Numbered from the stretch's first letter, positions 17,727 through 28,182 are shown. The stretch: DNA of 64,000 bases from Paenibacillus_E sp964253085 (GCF_964253085.1 NZ_CAXUQH020000001.1:6138001-6202000); one strand, 5' to 3'. Translations and numbers: made by a program. Notes: generated by a model from the sequence alone, not told the origin.

Positions 17727-20700
17727 TTAGTGTTTGGATAACAAATACCGGGCATCCCTGAGCAAGTAGCCTGAAGCTTGCGCAGAGATATGCTTGCCGC
17801 TTTGCGCCTGAACTTCACTCACGAAATCGGCCAGACTGTTTGCAGTGAGCTTGCTCTGCAAGCTGTTCGCAATGCCTGCGTTATCGATCCATCCGGCATT
17901 CTTAAAGCGTGAGACCAGAGTTTGCAAGGATTGGATACTGGCAGTCGTCTGGAACGCGATCGTCCGGCTACTCGTATTCCCTGCCAGATCGCTTGCCGTC
18001 ACGATCAGCATGTGCGAACCGAGAGGCAGCGTATAGAGTGGAATCGTCGCTCCTTGCTGTACGCCATTTGTATCCAGCATGATCGTTGTTTTGCTGCTGT
18101 CCACTCCGGACAAGTTATCGCTGAGCGTCAGGATTGGCGTGATATCCATGGAATCACTGTACGAGCCGTATACTAGGCCGGATACCGTAATCGTCGGAGC
18201 GGCCTGATCCAGGTTGAAGCTGATCGTTCTCGCTGCTTCCACATTGCCGGCATTGTCCGTCGAACGGTAACTCACGGTATATTTGTTGTCTTGGCTAAGC
18301 GTTACCGGAGCCGTATAGGTTAACCATGTGCTGCCGCCGTCCAGGCTGTACTCCGTCTTGGCCGCACCTGAGAGATTATCGGCTGCGCTAAAGCTTACCG
18401 TTACAGCTTCTGCATACCAGCCATTGCTGCCGTTAGGAGCTTCGGGATTAACAGATAAGTCTGTAACAGGTGCCTCCATGTCAATGTTCACTGAAGCTGT
18501 ATGCGACTGTTCCACATTGCCAGCGTTATCCACGCTCCAATAAACGAGGGAATGAGTGCCTTCGCCGACAATGTACACTGTCGTTCCTGCCTGTTGAACT
18601 CCGCCATCTATCGTGTAATACGTCTCTCCGACGCCAGACCCGCTATCAGTTGCCGTCAGATTGACCACTGCATCATGATTAACCCAATAGATCGGTGCAT
18701 CATCGGCCGTTGTCGGTGGAGTCGTATCGCCCTCTTGACCGCTGATTGAGACCAGCGCGCTGCCGCTCAAACTGGACCCGTTGGCTATCGCCGTTACTTT
18801 CACGACGCCGTTCTTTTTGGCCGACAGCAATCCTGTCTCGCTGATGATCGCCGCATTTGTCTCCGAACCGTCTTCTGCGGTTACCGACCATACGACGGGC
18901 ACTCCCGCCAACATTTGCAGCGTGCCGGCTTTCGTCGTGATGGAGGTCGCTCCAGCAGCGCCGGTAACCACCGGCGGCTTGCCCACAAGTGTAACCACAC
19001 CCCATTGTGAACCGTTAGCATAGGACTGTCCGGTCACGTCGTGCCACATGATAATGTCCTGACGGCCACCCGTTGCTTTCGCGTCATTGATCTGCAAATC
19101 AAATCCAATTACACGATCAACCGTAGGAAGGACAGCTTTAAAGGGGATCTTCGTTTCAATGTAATAACCGCCATCCACGACTTTGGCAAAAGACTCAAAA
19201 CCCGCACTGATACTGCCTGGATTAAAGCTTTTCGAATTAAGATAGTTAATACGGTATTGTCCCATACCTGTGCCGTAGGAGGTTTGTTTACTATTGGTCT
19301 CATCCACAAAGATCTCGACCGAGTCCTGCTCCCACGCGTTGCTGCTGCTGTTGTTCAGCTCAGGGGATTTTACACGCACCAGAACATACAGGTTAGTATC
19401 GTCCCATAGCACTTTAGCGGAGCCATCCGTCGGACCGTTCACCATTGTCAGATGCTTAAATATCGGCAGCGTGGCGGTCTTATCCCAGAGCAGGTCGAGC
19501 ACGGCCCCGCCGAGAACAGGCGTACCGTATATGGCAGTCGCAACTCCGCTGGGTACCAGTTGAAGCGCTTTGCTCGCGTTACGGAGCGCGTAATATGAAT
19601 TGTCCACTGCTGCCTGCCCGATCTCACCATTTGAGAGCGCTGTTTTGGCCTCACTTAATGCGCTTGCAAAAGCGTTCCATGAATTGCTTGTATAAATGGT
19701 AGCTTCCTTGTTATTGGCGGCCTCTATCAAGGCAGTCAGCAGGTTTTTGTCGACCGCGGAGACAATTGGGTTCGCGGGTCCACCACGGCCCGCTTTGACA
19801 TTGTTAAAATATGTTTCTACTTTCGTAATTTCATCCGTTGTCAGCACCCTGTTGTAGATGAGAATCTGCGAGACCCTACCCAGGAAGCGGTAAGGGGTTG
19901 CAGCCGCCATCGTGTAACCTACGCCCAGATCCGAGCTGTTCCCTAAAAGTGCCTTAGCGTTGGTTCCAGTTCCGATGACATTGTTATTAACAAAAACGGC
20001 TCTATTGGTTCCGTTTAGCTGCGCCCGAACGCTGGCCAGACCGTCAGTGGCTGTTGTTGTAATTTGTTGCCCGCCTCCCGATACGCTGCCATCCGTGTTA
20101 CCAAAGCGGACGTTAACTCTGTTTGTTCCTACACCTAGATTAATACCGCTCCAACCGCTGTTGGCCGCCCAAGTTTGGTAAGACTCGTTCAATCCGAAAT
20201 AAACAAGACCATTTTGGTCACTCGAGTTGTTGGCTGTGGTTGTTGGTCTAACCAGCGCGTATATCGTCATCTGCGTACTGCCGTTATAATTTTTAAAGCC
20301 TGCAGCTTTTAGCGGCCTTGACATCGCTGCGAAATCTACATAGTCGTATCCATCGTTCTTTAGCGTGGGGTTGCCATTTGGTGTTCCAAGATTATCGCCA
20401 CCGCTACCGGGGACGTTCGCTGGGACAAGCTTCGCCGGGACGCTTCCCATATTTGTCCATCCAATCACATTGCCACTGCTATCTTTTTCCACGCCCTCAT
20501 CAGCCTTGAGCCATAAGTCAAGACCATTTCTAGGAATATCGACAGGCGTCATATCGCGCACCACAACACGAGCGTGAGACTGGCTGAGTACATCGCCTTC
20601 TTTCGACCGTACATAAATAATGTATGGACCGGGCAACTTTGGCGCGGTTATTTCTATCATGTTGCCGGAGGCCATTGTTTCTTTGTCGCTTTCAATAAAA

Positions 20701-23700
20701 TTTCCATCGCTCGATGAGGAAATCCATATCTGTTTTGTGGCGTCGTCCAAATCGTACGCAAACCTGACTTTCCCGCCGGGGGCTACTGACACGTCAGCCG
20801 GGAGCAGCCTATTCGCCACCGATACTGTGGTGGTAAAGTTGAGGGTTATGGCAGGCGTCGAAGTGCTGCCTACCAAGGTCCAGCTTCCTTCGGTGCGGAT
20901 TTCGTACCCATTCGCCACGGGCTTGCCGTTAAGCGTAAAGGTGTAATCAGTACTCAAAGTCAGTTTAAGCGGCCGTACCGCTGAAACTTCGTAGCTTTTC
21001 CCATTTTCCACATTGGTTGCTGAACCGCTCGCATCGACGTATACCGTATACTTGGAAGTCGCCGTTTCTCTGCCGTCTCCATATTTGATATATAGTTTGT
21101 ATTCTCCTGCGGCAGACGGAGCGTTGATTGACTTAACGTCGCCGGCAGCTTTTGTCATCGTATTGCCTTCATTAAAGACAGTTGTGTTCGCGGGCGCGAG
21201 CCAGACAGTGTCTTCAGCCTTTAGCAGACCCCTGCGGTTCAGTTTTTCACCTTTACCCATAATGACGTTGGAAGCCAGCTCAAACTCCGTATCGGCAATG
21301 AGGCTTCTTGGGATCATCTTCGTATATTCGTTAGTAAGGCCCGAATTCAAAACGATTTCGTTGCCTTTAAGTGGCCAAATGCGGCTTGTGCTTTTGTAAT
21401 TGTCAAAAGTAGTCCTAGGGGCGCCATTCTGGTTGTTGTCCCCGTCCACATAACCTTGGACCATAATCATATCGCTTTTGCGCTTCCAGTTATTAAACTC
21501 AATAAGACGGCTCTGTCCAGGGGCATAGGAGAGCTTTGCCTGCACGACGTTGCCTATCATCTTAATGAACGTGCTGCCTTCGTCGGGATGGAACCCGTTC
21601 ATCCAGTTGTTGGAGCTCGTGGGTTTATCCGTTGGATTTGGGTTAAGGAAGTTGTAGTTCATCTCGGTGAAATTCGTCCAGTTGTCAGAATTCCAGTTAC
21701 TATTCTTGTTAGTGACGGGATCGTTTGTCAAAGGATAGACGGTGTTGATGGTGTCCCATGTCCCTCCACCTGGCAAATTACCCGGATCACCCTGCCGTCC
21801 CAGTGAGTAAATGGCTCCGGAGTCGTTAACTACCGTGCAAATTTCCTCTACCCGGTTATAGTTTATTTTGTTATTCCTGGAAGTCGTAGATATTGCTGGA
21901 GACCTTGCGATGCTCGTTTCACTCGTACCATTGTAAGGGCCACCGGTCTTGTTGGTCCCTTGGGCGGTAAAGCCGAACCCGTCATACTCGTCCCAACCCC
22001 ATCCGATGCTCATGGCGCCGTAAGTGGTGTCATAGATGTAGTTGTGCAGTACCTGCATATTCGTTGTGTAGAAAGAAGCCAGTGCGTTGGCGCCCGGGAA
22101 TCCGTAGCAGGTCCTGTACAAAAAGTTATTTGTAATATAAATATTCTCCGGCACGGCTTCCGTACCCGCCGTAAATTTCTCCTTATCAACGCCAGCCCAG
22201 TTCCTTATTGGCGTGCCTGAGACCGAAACACTAGATTCATGCGTAATCGCTACATCGTTTTCATAGATATGCTGCGGATGTCCGATTACAATGCCGGAAG
22301 CGAGCGTATCTACGATATAGTTGCCCGAGATTTCGATATCCTTGGCATCGTTTTCTACATGGATGCCATTAAATCCAGTTAGTCCAATCTCACCGTTCAG
22401 CACTTTGATGTTCCTCGCCGCGTTGATCATTACCGCTGCTGGCGGTATGTCATACCCCCGGTAGAAAGTCTCATGCCAGTTTATGCTGCTGGGGAAGTAA
22501 ACTTTGTTCACGATAGAGCCCTGAACGGACGCATAGCCGCGGGAACTTGTTGTTACCGGACCGGACCCGTCGCTATATGTATAGGTGCCCGTCAGTTCAG
22601 TCAGTTTGTAGTCGGTATGGGCAAACTTCAGCCCGTTGAAAGTTATGTTTTTGACACGACCATCGTCCGAGCCCGCAACAGGGTTCAACCGATCTCCTAC
22701 AGGGATCCCTCTAATGTCGAGGACCGTCTCAAGCCTTGGAATGACCACGTCGGCAGTGTTGATATCTTCGCCTGCAAGCGGGATGTAGTAAAGCGTGCTT
22801 TCCGCCTGGTCGAAATAAAAATCTCCGCGTTTGTTGAAGAACTCGAAAGCGTTGCGGATTACTTGATTGTTACCAGGATTGTATTGCGTGTTATTACCCA
22901 AAGACTGTGAAATGAACCCATACGGCATCTGGAACCGGAACATGATACCGCCGGGCTTGTTGCTGGCTGCCGGCGCCTGTTCGATCGATGCGAAGGTGAT
23001 AAAAGGCCTCGCCCATCTGGCTGTGGAGCCGCCCGTGCTTTCGGCTTCGATGTTTTGGGGGTTTTTCGTTGCCGTCGTCAGTCCTACGCTGGCATCGAAT
23101 ACGATACCCGCCCGGATGTTGGTGCCGTTTTGCCACGCCCAAGGGTTATTGGCAGCGGTAAAGCTGGCTGTAGGGGTGCCGGTAACGGTTCTGTTGGCCG
23201 AAGCTATTTCCGAGCTCTTCGTCATGGTGGCGCCCTTATCGTTTACATAGAGTGCGCGCAGCTTATCGCTCCGGTTAAGGGTCGTTTTATACGCCTTTAA
23301 GCCGCCAGTCTGGGTAAGGCCAACAGCTTCTGTCCATACGCCTTTTTCCAACATTTCACCAGCGCTGATTACCGGCTTCGCACCCGGCGCCGCCTCATAG
23401 CGAATCGTGCTGCTTGCACTTCCGGAATCATCTTTGTCAAAAACTAGGGTTTCATCAAGCGGATAATATCCATCCGCAATTTGAACGATGATATCACCGC
23501 CCGTCTTAGGCAGAGTCCTTACTACTGTTTTTGCCTTGGCAAGCGTTTTGTACGGCTTTGCTTGTGTTCCGTCGCCTGTGTTATCATTGCCATTTGTAGC
23601 AACATAGATCGTTGCGCTTGGCACACTGGTAGCCGCAACTACCGACCCTGAAAATGGTAACATGGAAAATAGCATTACCAAAGTCATAATCCAAATGAAT

Positions 23701-23720
23701 GCTCTGTTTCTCACTTTCAT
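17727..23720 (-). CDS. Giant secreted multidomain beta-helix protein with LamG, FIVAR, CBM9, Ig-like and FIMAH modules
   Basis: A 1997-residue exported protein. I chose the ATG at 23720 because AAGGAGG precedes it and a clear signal peptide follows (MKVRNRAFIW to VVAA, about 1-30). Visible order: right-handed parallel beta-helix (about 36-760) opening with YVATNGNDNTGDGT; beta-sandwich linkers; a LamG-like domain (about 1105-1280, GLDLWLKADEGV); a FIVAR-like helical unit (about 1290-1350); a CBM9-like domain (about 1360-1540); a bacterial Ig-like domain; three Ig-like repeats with SVDNAGNVE/STDNAGNVE; and a C-terminal FIMAH domain (about 1893-1997). The helix segment DFYFDQAESTLYYIP recalls GH141-type glycosidases, but I cannot assign a family. 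A perfect cre site precedes the gene. Probable role: plant-wall glycan hydrolysis or binding (inference). Confidence 0.85.
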   Translation of the reverse strand: MKVRNRAFIWIMTLVMLFSMLPFSGSVVAATSVPSATIYVATNGNDNTGDGTQAKPYKTLAKAKTVVRTLPKTGGDIIVQIADGYYPLDETLVFDKDDSGSASSTIRYEAAPGAKPVISAGEMLEKGVWTEAVGLTQTGGLKAYKTTLNRSDKLRALYVNDKGATMTKSSEIASANRTVTGTPTASFTAANNPWAWQNGTNIRAGIVFDASVGLTTATKNPQNIEAESTGGSTARWARPFITFASIEQAPAASNKPGGIMFRFQMPYGFISQSLGNNTQYNPGNNQVIRNAFEFFNKRGDFYFDQAESTLYYIPLAGEDINTADVVIPRLETVLDIRGIPVGDRLNPVAGSDDGRVKNITFNGLKFAHTDYKLTELTGTYTYSDGSGPVTTSSRGYASVQGSIVNKVYFPSSINWHETFYRGYDIPPAAVMINAARNIKVLNGEIGLTGFNGIHVENDAKDIEISGNYIVDTLASGIVIGHPQHIYENDVAITHESSVSVSGTPIRNWAGVDKEKFTAGTEAVPENIYITNNFLYRTCYGFPGANALASFYTTNMQVLHNYIYDTTYGAMSIGWGWDEYDGFGFTAQGTNKTGGPYNGTSETSIARSPAISTTSRNNKINYNRVEEICTVVNDSGAIYSLGRQGDPGNLPGGGTWDTINTVYPLTNDPVTNKNSNWNSDNWTNFTEMNYNFLNPNPTDKPTSSNNWMNGFHPDEGSTFIKMIGNVVQAKLSYAPGQSRLIEFNNWKRKSDMIMVQGYVDGDNNQNGAPRTTFDNYKSTSRIWPLKGNEIVLNSGLTNEYTKMIPRSLIADTEFELASNVIMGKGEKLNRRGLLKAEDTVWLAPANTTVFNEGNTMTKAAGDVKSINAPSAAGEYKLYIKYGDGRETATSKYTVYVDASGSATNVENGKSYEVSAVRPLKLTLSTDYTFTLNGKPVANGYEIRTEGSWTLVGSTSTPAITLNFTTTVSVANRLLPADVSVAPGGKVRFAYDLDDATKQIWISSSSDGNFIESDKETMASGNMIEITAPKLPGPYIIYVRSKEGDVLSQSHARVVVRDMTPVDIPRNGLDLWLKADEGVEKDSSGNVIGWTNMGSVPAKLVPANVPGSGGDNLGTPNGNPTLKNDGYDYVDFAAMSRPLKAAGFKNYNGSTQMTIYALVRPTTTANNSSDQNGLVYFGLNESYQTWAANSGWSGINLGVGTNRVNVRFGNTDGSVSGGGQQITTTATDGLASVRAQLNGTNRAVFVNNNVIGTGTNAKALLGNSSDLGVGYTMAAATPYRFLGRVSQILIYNRVLTTDEITKVETYFNNVKAGRGGPANPIVSAVDKNLLTALIEAANNKEATIYTSNSWNAFASALSEAKTALSNGEIGQAAVDNSYYALRNASKALQLVPSGVATAIYGTPVLGGAVLDLLWDKTATLPIFKHLTMVNGPTDGSAKVLWDDTNLYVLVRVKSPELNNSSSNAWEQDSVEIFVDETNSKQTSYGTGMGQYRINYLNSKSFNPGSISAGFESFAKVVDGGYYIETKIPFKAVLPTVDRVIGFDLQINDAKATGGRQDIIMWHDVTGQSYANGSQWGVVTLVGKPPVVTGAAGATSITTKAGTLQMLAGVPVVWSVTAEDGSETNAAIISETGLLSAKKNGVVKVTAIANGSSLSGSALVSISGQEGDTTPPTTADDAPIYWVNHDAVVNLTATDSGSGVGETYYTIDGGVQQAGTTVYIVGEGTHSLVYWSVDNAGNVEQSHTASVNIDMEAPVTDLSVNPEAPNGSNGWYAEAVTVSFSAADNLSGAAKTEYSLDGGSTWLTYTAPVTLSQDNKYTVSYRSTDNAGNVEAARTISFNLDQAAPTITVSGLVYGSYSDSMDITPILTLSDNLSGVDSSKTTIMLDTNGVQQGATIPLYTLPLGSHMLIVTASDLAGNTSSRTIAFQTTASIQSLQTLVSRFKNAGWIDNAGIANSLQSKLTANSLADFVSEVQAQSGKHISAQASGYLLRDARYLLSKH

Positions 23721-23820
23721 AAAACCTCCTTGGAATAGCAATTTATAAACTGTTCTGGTTAGCACGACAGTAGGAGTTTTGTTCGAATCACCCCCTTCCA
23801 TTCCGAACTTAACAGTGTTA

Positions 23821-23834
23821 TGTAAGCGATATCA
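23821..23834 (+). promoter_or_regulatory. Perfect cre (CcpA operator) upstream of the giant secreted protein gene
   Basis: TGTAAGCGATATCA matches all 14 positions of the cre consensus TGWAANCGNTNWCA. It lies 101 bases upstream of the chosen start codon, which suits repression at or near the promoter. Confidence 0.75.
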
Positions 23835-23951
23835 TTTCTGAGTTCATTGTAGTTTTTCACGACTCTTTCGTACAGAGACAATCATACGGACAGAAGGAAT
23901 TTTGTAGGAACATTGATTGGACATCGTATAAGAATGCCAAGGTAAGACAAG

Positions 23952-23988
23952 GAAAAGCTCAAGTACCATTTGGTAACGTACTCAAGCT
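23952..23988 (-). terminator. Terminator of the GH31 importer operon
   Basis: On the minus strand AGCTTGAGTAC pairs with GTACTTGAGCT over 11 positions (two G-U pairs), followed by TTTT. It lies 20 bases past the GH31 stop codon. Confidence 0.75.
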
Positions 23989-24007
23989 ATATCTTGGCTA
24001 TCTCCCC

Positions 24008-26458
24008 TTACAAGTCTTTTAGCGTGATTTCTATGTAGTTTCCTGTGTAGTGAATTTGCGTTTTCTTCTCTGCCTCCTTGAGAGATCCATCACCATCATT
24101 AACACCATAAAATGTTAGATTAAATGACTGATTTATGCTCATCCCGAGATAAGTGCCTTCCCGCTCTTTGATAATGAAAGTTCGGTTCTCCTCATCCCAC
24201 ACCATAGGAATTAGCGCGTAAGCACCCTTTTCATAGTTATAATTGTCGCCTTCGTCTTCATAGTAATCGAATGTGCCGTGCTGCCCCGTGTAGACACGAA
24301 TGTGTCTATTATCATCCGTACGTTGTTCAGCAAACTGAATACTTCCGCCCATAGGCACGATCGATCCAGCCTTCACATATAGCGGTATACGGTCAAGAGG
24401 AGCCTCAGCTTCTATCATTTGCCCACCATCAAAGATGCGACTGGTCCAGAAATCGTACCACGCCGTTCCTGTTGGCAAATACACATCTCTGGTTTTCTTC
24501 ACACCTTCTAGCACTTCAGAATTACTATTGTAGTACATGGGCTCAGTGACTGGATTTACTAAAAATGCAGGACCAAACATAAACTGATCTCCAATGTTAT
24601 ATGTGTTCGGATCATGCCTGAAGTCAAATGATAACGCTCGCATGAACGTATAATCATAGTGATGAACGTGGGCAGATAAGGAATAGATGTATGGCATTAA
24701 TTCGTATCGAAGACGGAGGAATTTAACAATGGCATCATAGACAGGCTCACCTGGCTCACCAAATCGCCATACCTCCCTGGGAGTATCCGTTCCATGAGAA
24801 CGAAACATCGGAAGAAACGAACCATACTGGAACCAGCGAGCATACAATTCCCGGTAACCCATATCCTGGATGCCTGTGTCGTAATCGCCATTCCAAAACC
24901 ATAGTTCAGGTTTGTTTTGAACAAAGAAAGCTCCGATATCTAACGTCCAATATGGCGATCCTGTTGCGCAAAAATTCAATCCAGCTGGGATTTGCTTCCG
25001 CAGCGTCTCCCAATTTGCTGCAATGTCCCCCGACCATGTTACCGTCCCGTAACGATGCTGCCCTGCATAAGCTGAACGGGTCAGGTTCACGACGCGTTTG
25101 CTCTCCGTGGTTTGGCGTTGCCCTTCATAAATGCCTTTGGAATGCAGCAAGGAATACGCGTTAATGAACTCCGGATCAAGATAAAGCTTCGCTTCTTCTG
25201 TGTTAATTTGCATCCGTTGTTCGGGTTCAGGCTTAATAGATCCATGCCAATCTGCTTCGAAAGGCTCTGTGCAATCACACCACCAAGCATCAATACCATG
25301 TACAAAAAGACCCTCGTTTGCCTGTTTCCAGTACAATTGTCTGCCTTTTTCCTGGAAAGCGTCATACGTTGCTTGATTGCCAAGCAAGCAACCATTTTCA
25401 TTCATTTCCTTATTGTTGTCGCTCTGAGGATTCATAATGGGCCAGATAGAAACCATCAATCGTGCATTCATCCCGTGAAGCTCTTCCACCATAGCTTTCG
25501 GATCTGGAAACCGCTCAGGATCGAGCGTTTTCTGACCCCAAAGTTCTCCAGTCCAGGACTTCCAATCCAGCACAATGCAATCAAGCGGCAGTCCTCGTTC
25601 ACGGTACTCGCGAACAACGGCTATCAATTCTTCTTGCGACGTATAACGTTCTTTGGATTGGACATAACCGTATGACCACTTGGGCAGCATCGGCGCTTTT
25701 CCAGTTAATTCACGGATCCCATGCACAATACTGTCCATCTCCGGACCAAGAATGAAATAATAATCCATTTCATCGTCTACTTCTGTCCATATATAGGAAC
25801 CAAAAGCATCATCTCGAAACGTCATCATGGAATAGCTGTCCACTACAATGCCATATCCACGCGTAGATACAAGGACGGGAACAACCGCCTTCATATTTTG
25901 TTGATACAAGTATTGATGCGTTCCCCGCAAATTCATTACGCCTTCTTCGTGCGAACCCAAGCCGTATAATGCCTCATCTTCCATCCATTCAAACTCAAGC
26001 TTTGTATGAAATGCCTTTCGATCTCTCACTTTGGTCACGTTGTCAGCCCGGACACGCAGGCCATCGGCTCCCTGTCCAGCTTCAATATTGGCGGATTCAT
26101 CAAATACGGATTTCATAACATCCATAGGAACCAGCGTTTTGCCTCTACGATCCGGCTCTTTCGTTAGTACAGCTCCTGATGCATCCAGATAAGTAAAAGC
26201 CCCCGTCTTCTTGAGGATACGGATTGTCAGTTCTGCCGTTGAAAATACTAGATGACTTTGGAGATCTTCTACGGTGAAGGAAATCTTCGAATCAGGCAAA
26301 CCTGTTATCATTAGACTTTTCTGCGTACTAAATTCAGCTTCCAATGTATAGCGAATCCTAATGATCTTGTTGGAATATGGGGCAAGCATGATTCTCCCGC
26401 TTGTCGTTTCTAGCAGCAGACGATCCTTCTGCACAATATGTCGAATGATTTGCATCAT
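24008..26458 (-). CDS. GH31 alpha-glycosidase (alpha-xylosidase or alpha-glucosidase)
   Basis: Cytoplasmic glycosidase (no signal peptide) of 816 residues that removes terminal alpha-linked glucose or xylose from imported oligosaccharides. I start it at the ATG of 26458, preceded by AAGGAGA. Order: N-terminal beta-sandwich, (beta/alpha)8 barrel (about 255-600), C-terminal beta domains. The nucleophile is Asp395 in DAWWCDCTEP and the acid/base is Asp478 in WSGDIAANWE. The WW-D-TEP form of the nucleophile loop is seen in alpha-xylosidases and related enzymes, so alpha-xylosidase acting on xyloglucan fragments is a good candidate, not proven. It is the last gene of the third importer operon, 30 bases after the permease gene. 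Confidence 0.92.
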   Translation of the reverse strand: MMQIIRHIVQKDRLLLETTSGRIMLAPYSNKIIRIRYTLEAEFSTQKSLMITGLPDSKISFTVEDLQSHLVFSTAELTIRILKKTGAFTYLDASGAVLTKEPDRRGKTLVPMDVMKSVFDESANIEAGQGADGLRVRADNVTKVRDRKAFHTKLEFEWMEDEALYGLGSHEEGVMNLRGTHQYLYQQNMKAVVPVLVSTRGYGIVVDSYSMMTFRDDAFGSYIWTEVDDEMDYYFILGPEMDSIVHGIRELTGKAPMLPKWSYGYVQSKERYTSQEELIAVVREYRERGLPLDCIVLDWKSWTGELWGQKTLDPERFPDPKAMVEELHGMNARLMVSIWPIMNPQSDNNKEMNENGCLLGNQATYDAFQEKGRQLYWKQANEGLFVHGIDAWWCDCTEPFEADWHGSIKPEPEQRMQINTEEAKLYLDPEFINAYSLLHSKGIYEGQRQTTESKRVVNLTRSAYAGQHRYGTVTWSGDIAANWETLRKQIPAGLNFCATGSPYWTLDIGAFFVQNKPELWFWNGDYDTGIQDMGYRELYARWFQYGSFLPMFRSHGTDTPREVWRFGEPGEPVYDAIVKFLRLRYELMPYIYSLSAHVHHYDYTFMRALSFDFRHDPNTYNIGDQFMFGPAFLVNPVTEPMYYNSNSEVLEGVKKTRDVYLPTGTAWYDFWTSRIFDGGQMIEAEAPLDRIPLYVKAGSIVPMGGSIQFAEQRTDDNRHIRVYTGQHGTFDYYEDEGDNYNYEKGAYALIPMVWDEENRTFIIKEREGTYLGMSINQSFNLTFYGVNDGDGSLKEAEKKTQIHYTGNYIEITLKDL

Positions 26459-26488
26459 GATTCTCCTTGTCAAAGAAATATGAAACCA

Positions 26489-27310
26489 CTACCCTTTTAC
26501 CGAGCCAGATGTCATACCAGAAATAATGTATCGCTGACCTAATAAATACAAAATAACTGCAGGCAGACAGGTCATTACAATATCAGCACTCACTAAATTC
26601 CAGTCCATTTGATATTGGCCGAAGAAATTATAAACAGATAACGTCATGGGCCACTGTTTGGCATTGTTTAAGAAGTAGAGCGGAAGTAAGAATTCATTCC
26701 ATGAATTAATGAAAGCTAGAATAAATGTGGTCACTACAGCAGGCATTAATAAGGGAAATATGATGGAGAAGAATAGCTTTAGTGGGCCGCAACCATCAAT
26801 AATACCGGATTCGTCGAGTTCTTTGGGAACAGTTCCCACAAATCCATATAAAATAAATACACTGAATGGAATTTGCACGACTGCGTACAGAATAATAATT
26901 CCGATTTGCGTATTCATCAAATGAGTCATTTGCATCATCTTGGTTAATGTAAAATAATTGATGGGCAAGGCAATGCCTAAAATTAAGAAAAAGTAAAGGA
27001 AACGATTCAATCTTGAACGATTTCTAGAGTAGATGTAGGCTGCCATAGCGGATAATAAAATACATAGAATTGTAGAAGCTCCGGTATAAAATAAACTGTT
27101 CAAAAGCGAACGTAGTAATTTCCCTTTTTCAATAACGACCAGGAAGTTTTCGAAATGTAGTTGTTTAGGCAAATCAAAACCCATCGAGCTAGCCTGCGTT
27201 TTATCCTTTAAAGAATTAATCACAATTAACAGGAGTGGAGCTAGCGTGATCATGCTCACGATCCAGGCAGCCATATTTTTCAAACCATTCTTTACCATGC
27301 TCAGCTTCAT
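26489..27310 (-). CDS. Sugar ABC transporter permease, MalG type
   Basis: Permease of 273 residues with six membrane segments from the third importer. The EAA-type loop is DESGIIDGCGPLKLFFSIIFP; the end YIISGMTSGSVKG is typical of this subunit. Its start overlaps the stop of the preceding permease by 4 bases, so translation is coupled. The GH31 gene follows, tying import to intracellular hydrolysis. Confidence 0.93.
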   Translation of the reverse strand: MKLSMVKNGLKNMAAWIVSMITLAPLLLIVINSLKDKTQASSMGFDLPKQLHFENFLVVIEKGKLLRSLLNSLFYTGASTILCILLSAMAAYIYSRNRSRLNRFLYFFLILGIALPINYFTLTKMMQMTHLMNTQIGIIILYAVVQIPFSVFILYGFVGTVPKELDESGIIDGCGPLKLFFSIIFPLLMPAVVTTFILAFINSWNEFLLPLYFLNNAKQWPMTLSVYNFFGQYQMDWNLVSADIVMTCLPAVILYLLGQRYIISGMTSGSVKG

Positions 27311-28182
27311 TTGCCCACCTCATCTTCTTTGCTCATCCATTTGACTGCAAAAAAGCCAATCACGATCATAACGAGAAACATGACTGTAGACAAAGCAGTA
27401 CCTACACCATAACGACCGAGGGAAAATTCCTTAAACACACCCGTATACAGTACTTCTGTCTCGTAGCCTGGTCCTCCATTCGTAAGCGCGTACACAATAT
27501 CAAACACTTTGAATCCATAGATAAAATTAAGAACTGTTGTAACTGTAAGCGCCGGCATCAATAGTGGAACAATGATATGCTTGAATTTATTCCAAAAGTT
27601 AGCTCCATCCATTTCCGCAGCCTCATAGTACATATCCGGAATGGCCTGTAGACCTGCCAGTAGAATGACCATGATATAACCGACCCCTTTCCAGGTATCG
27701 ACAGCAATAATGGATTTAAAGGCCAAATGGATATCCGTCAGCCAACTTTTAGCCAAAAATTCCAAACCGATGGATCTTAGGAACTCATTGACTAATCCAA
27801 CTTCAGGATGCAATACGGACTTGAAAATTAATCCTACAATTAATGTAGGAACGATAACTGGCATAAAGATAACCACACGATGAAAGTTTTTACCTTTAAT
27901 GCCATGATTTAATATCAGAGCAAGGAAGAGCCCGATTCCCGTTTTCAATATGGCCGTTGTTATCGTGAACGTAACTGTATGATTTAAATATGATACGTAT
28001 TTCTCATTCCCTGAGAAGATCGTTCGAAAATTATCAAGTCCAATGAATTCAATTCCTTCGCTATAACTGTTCCAGTCTGTAAAAGAAAAGTAAATTCCCA
28101 TAAATCCTGGAATTACAAAAAACAGCAGATACAGTACCAATGCGCCAATTGAAAAATAAAAGGGATATATGCTTTTGTTCAT
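27307..28182 (-). CDS. Sugar ABC transporter permease, MalF/UgpA type
   Basis: Permease of 291 residues, six membrane segments, partner of the following gene in the third importer. The EAA loop is EAAEMDGANFWNKFKHIIVP, followed by YALTNGGPGYETEVLY, a standard family segment. It comes 94 bases after the binding-protein gene and overlaps the next permease gene by 4 bases. Confidence 0.94.
   Translation of the reverse strand: MNKSIYPFYFSIGALVLYLLFFVIPGFMGIYFSFTDWNSYSEGIEFIGLDNFRTIFSGNEKYVSYLNHTVTFTITTAILKTGIGLFLALILNHGIKGKNFHRVVIFMPVIVPTLIVGLIFKSVLHPEVGLVNEFLRSIGLEFLAKSWLTDIHLAFKSIIAVDTWKGVGYIMVILLAGLQAIPDMYYEAAEMDGANFWNKFKHIIVPLLMPALTVTTVLNFIYGFKVFDIVYALTNGGPGYETEVLYTGVFKEFSLGRYGVGTALSTVMFLVMIVIGFFAVKWMSKEDEVGK

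Noticed and set aside
25112..25675. A 187-codon open frame antisense to the GH31 gene
   Set aside because: It overlaps the catalytic barrel of GH31 and resembles nothing.
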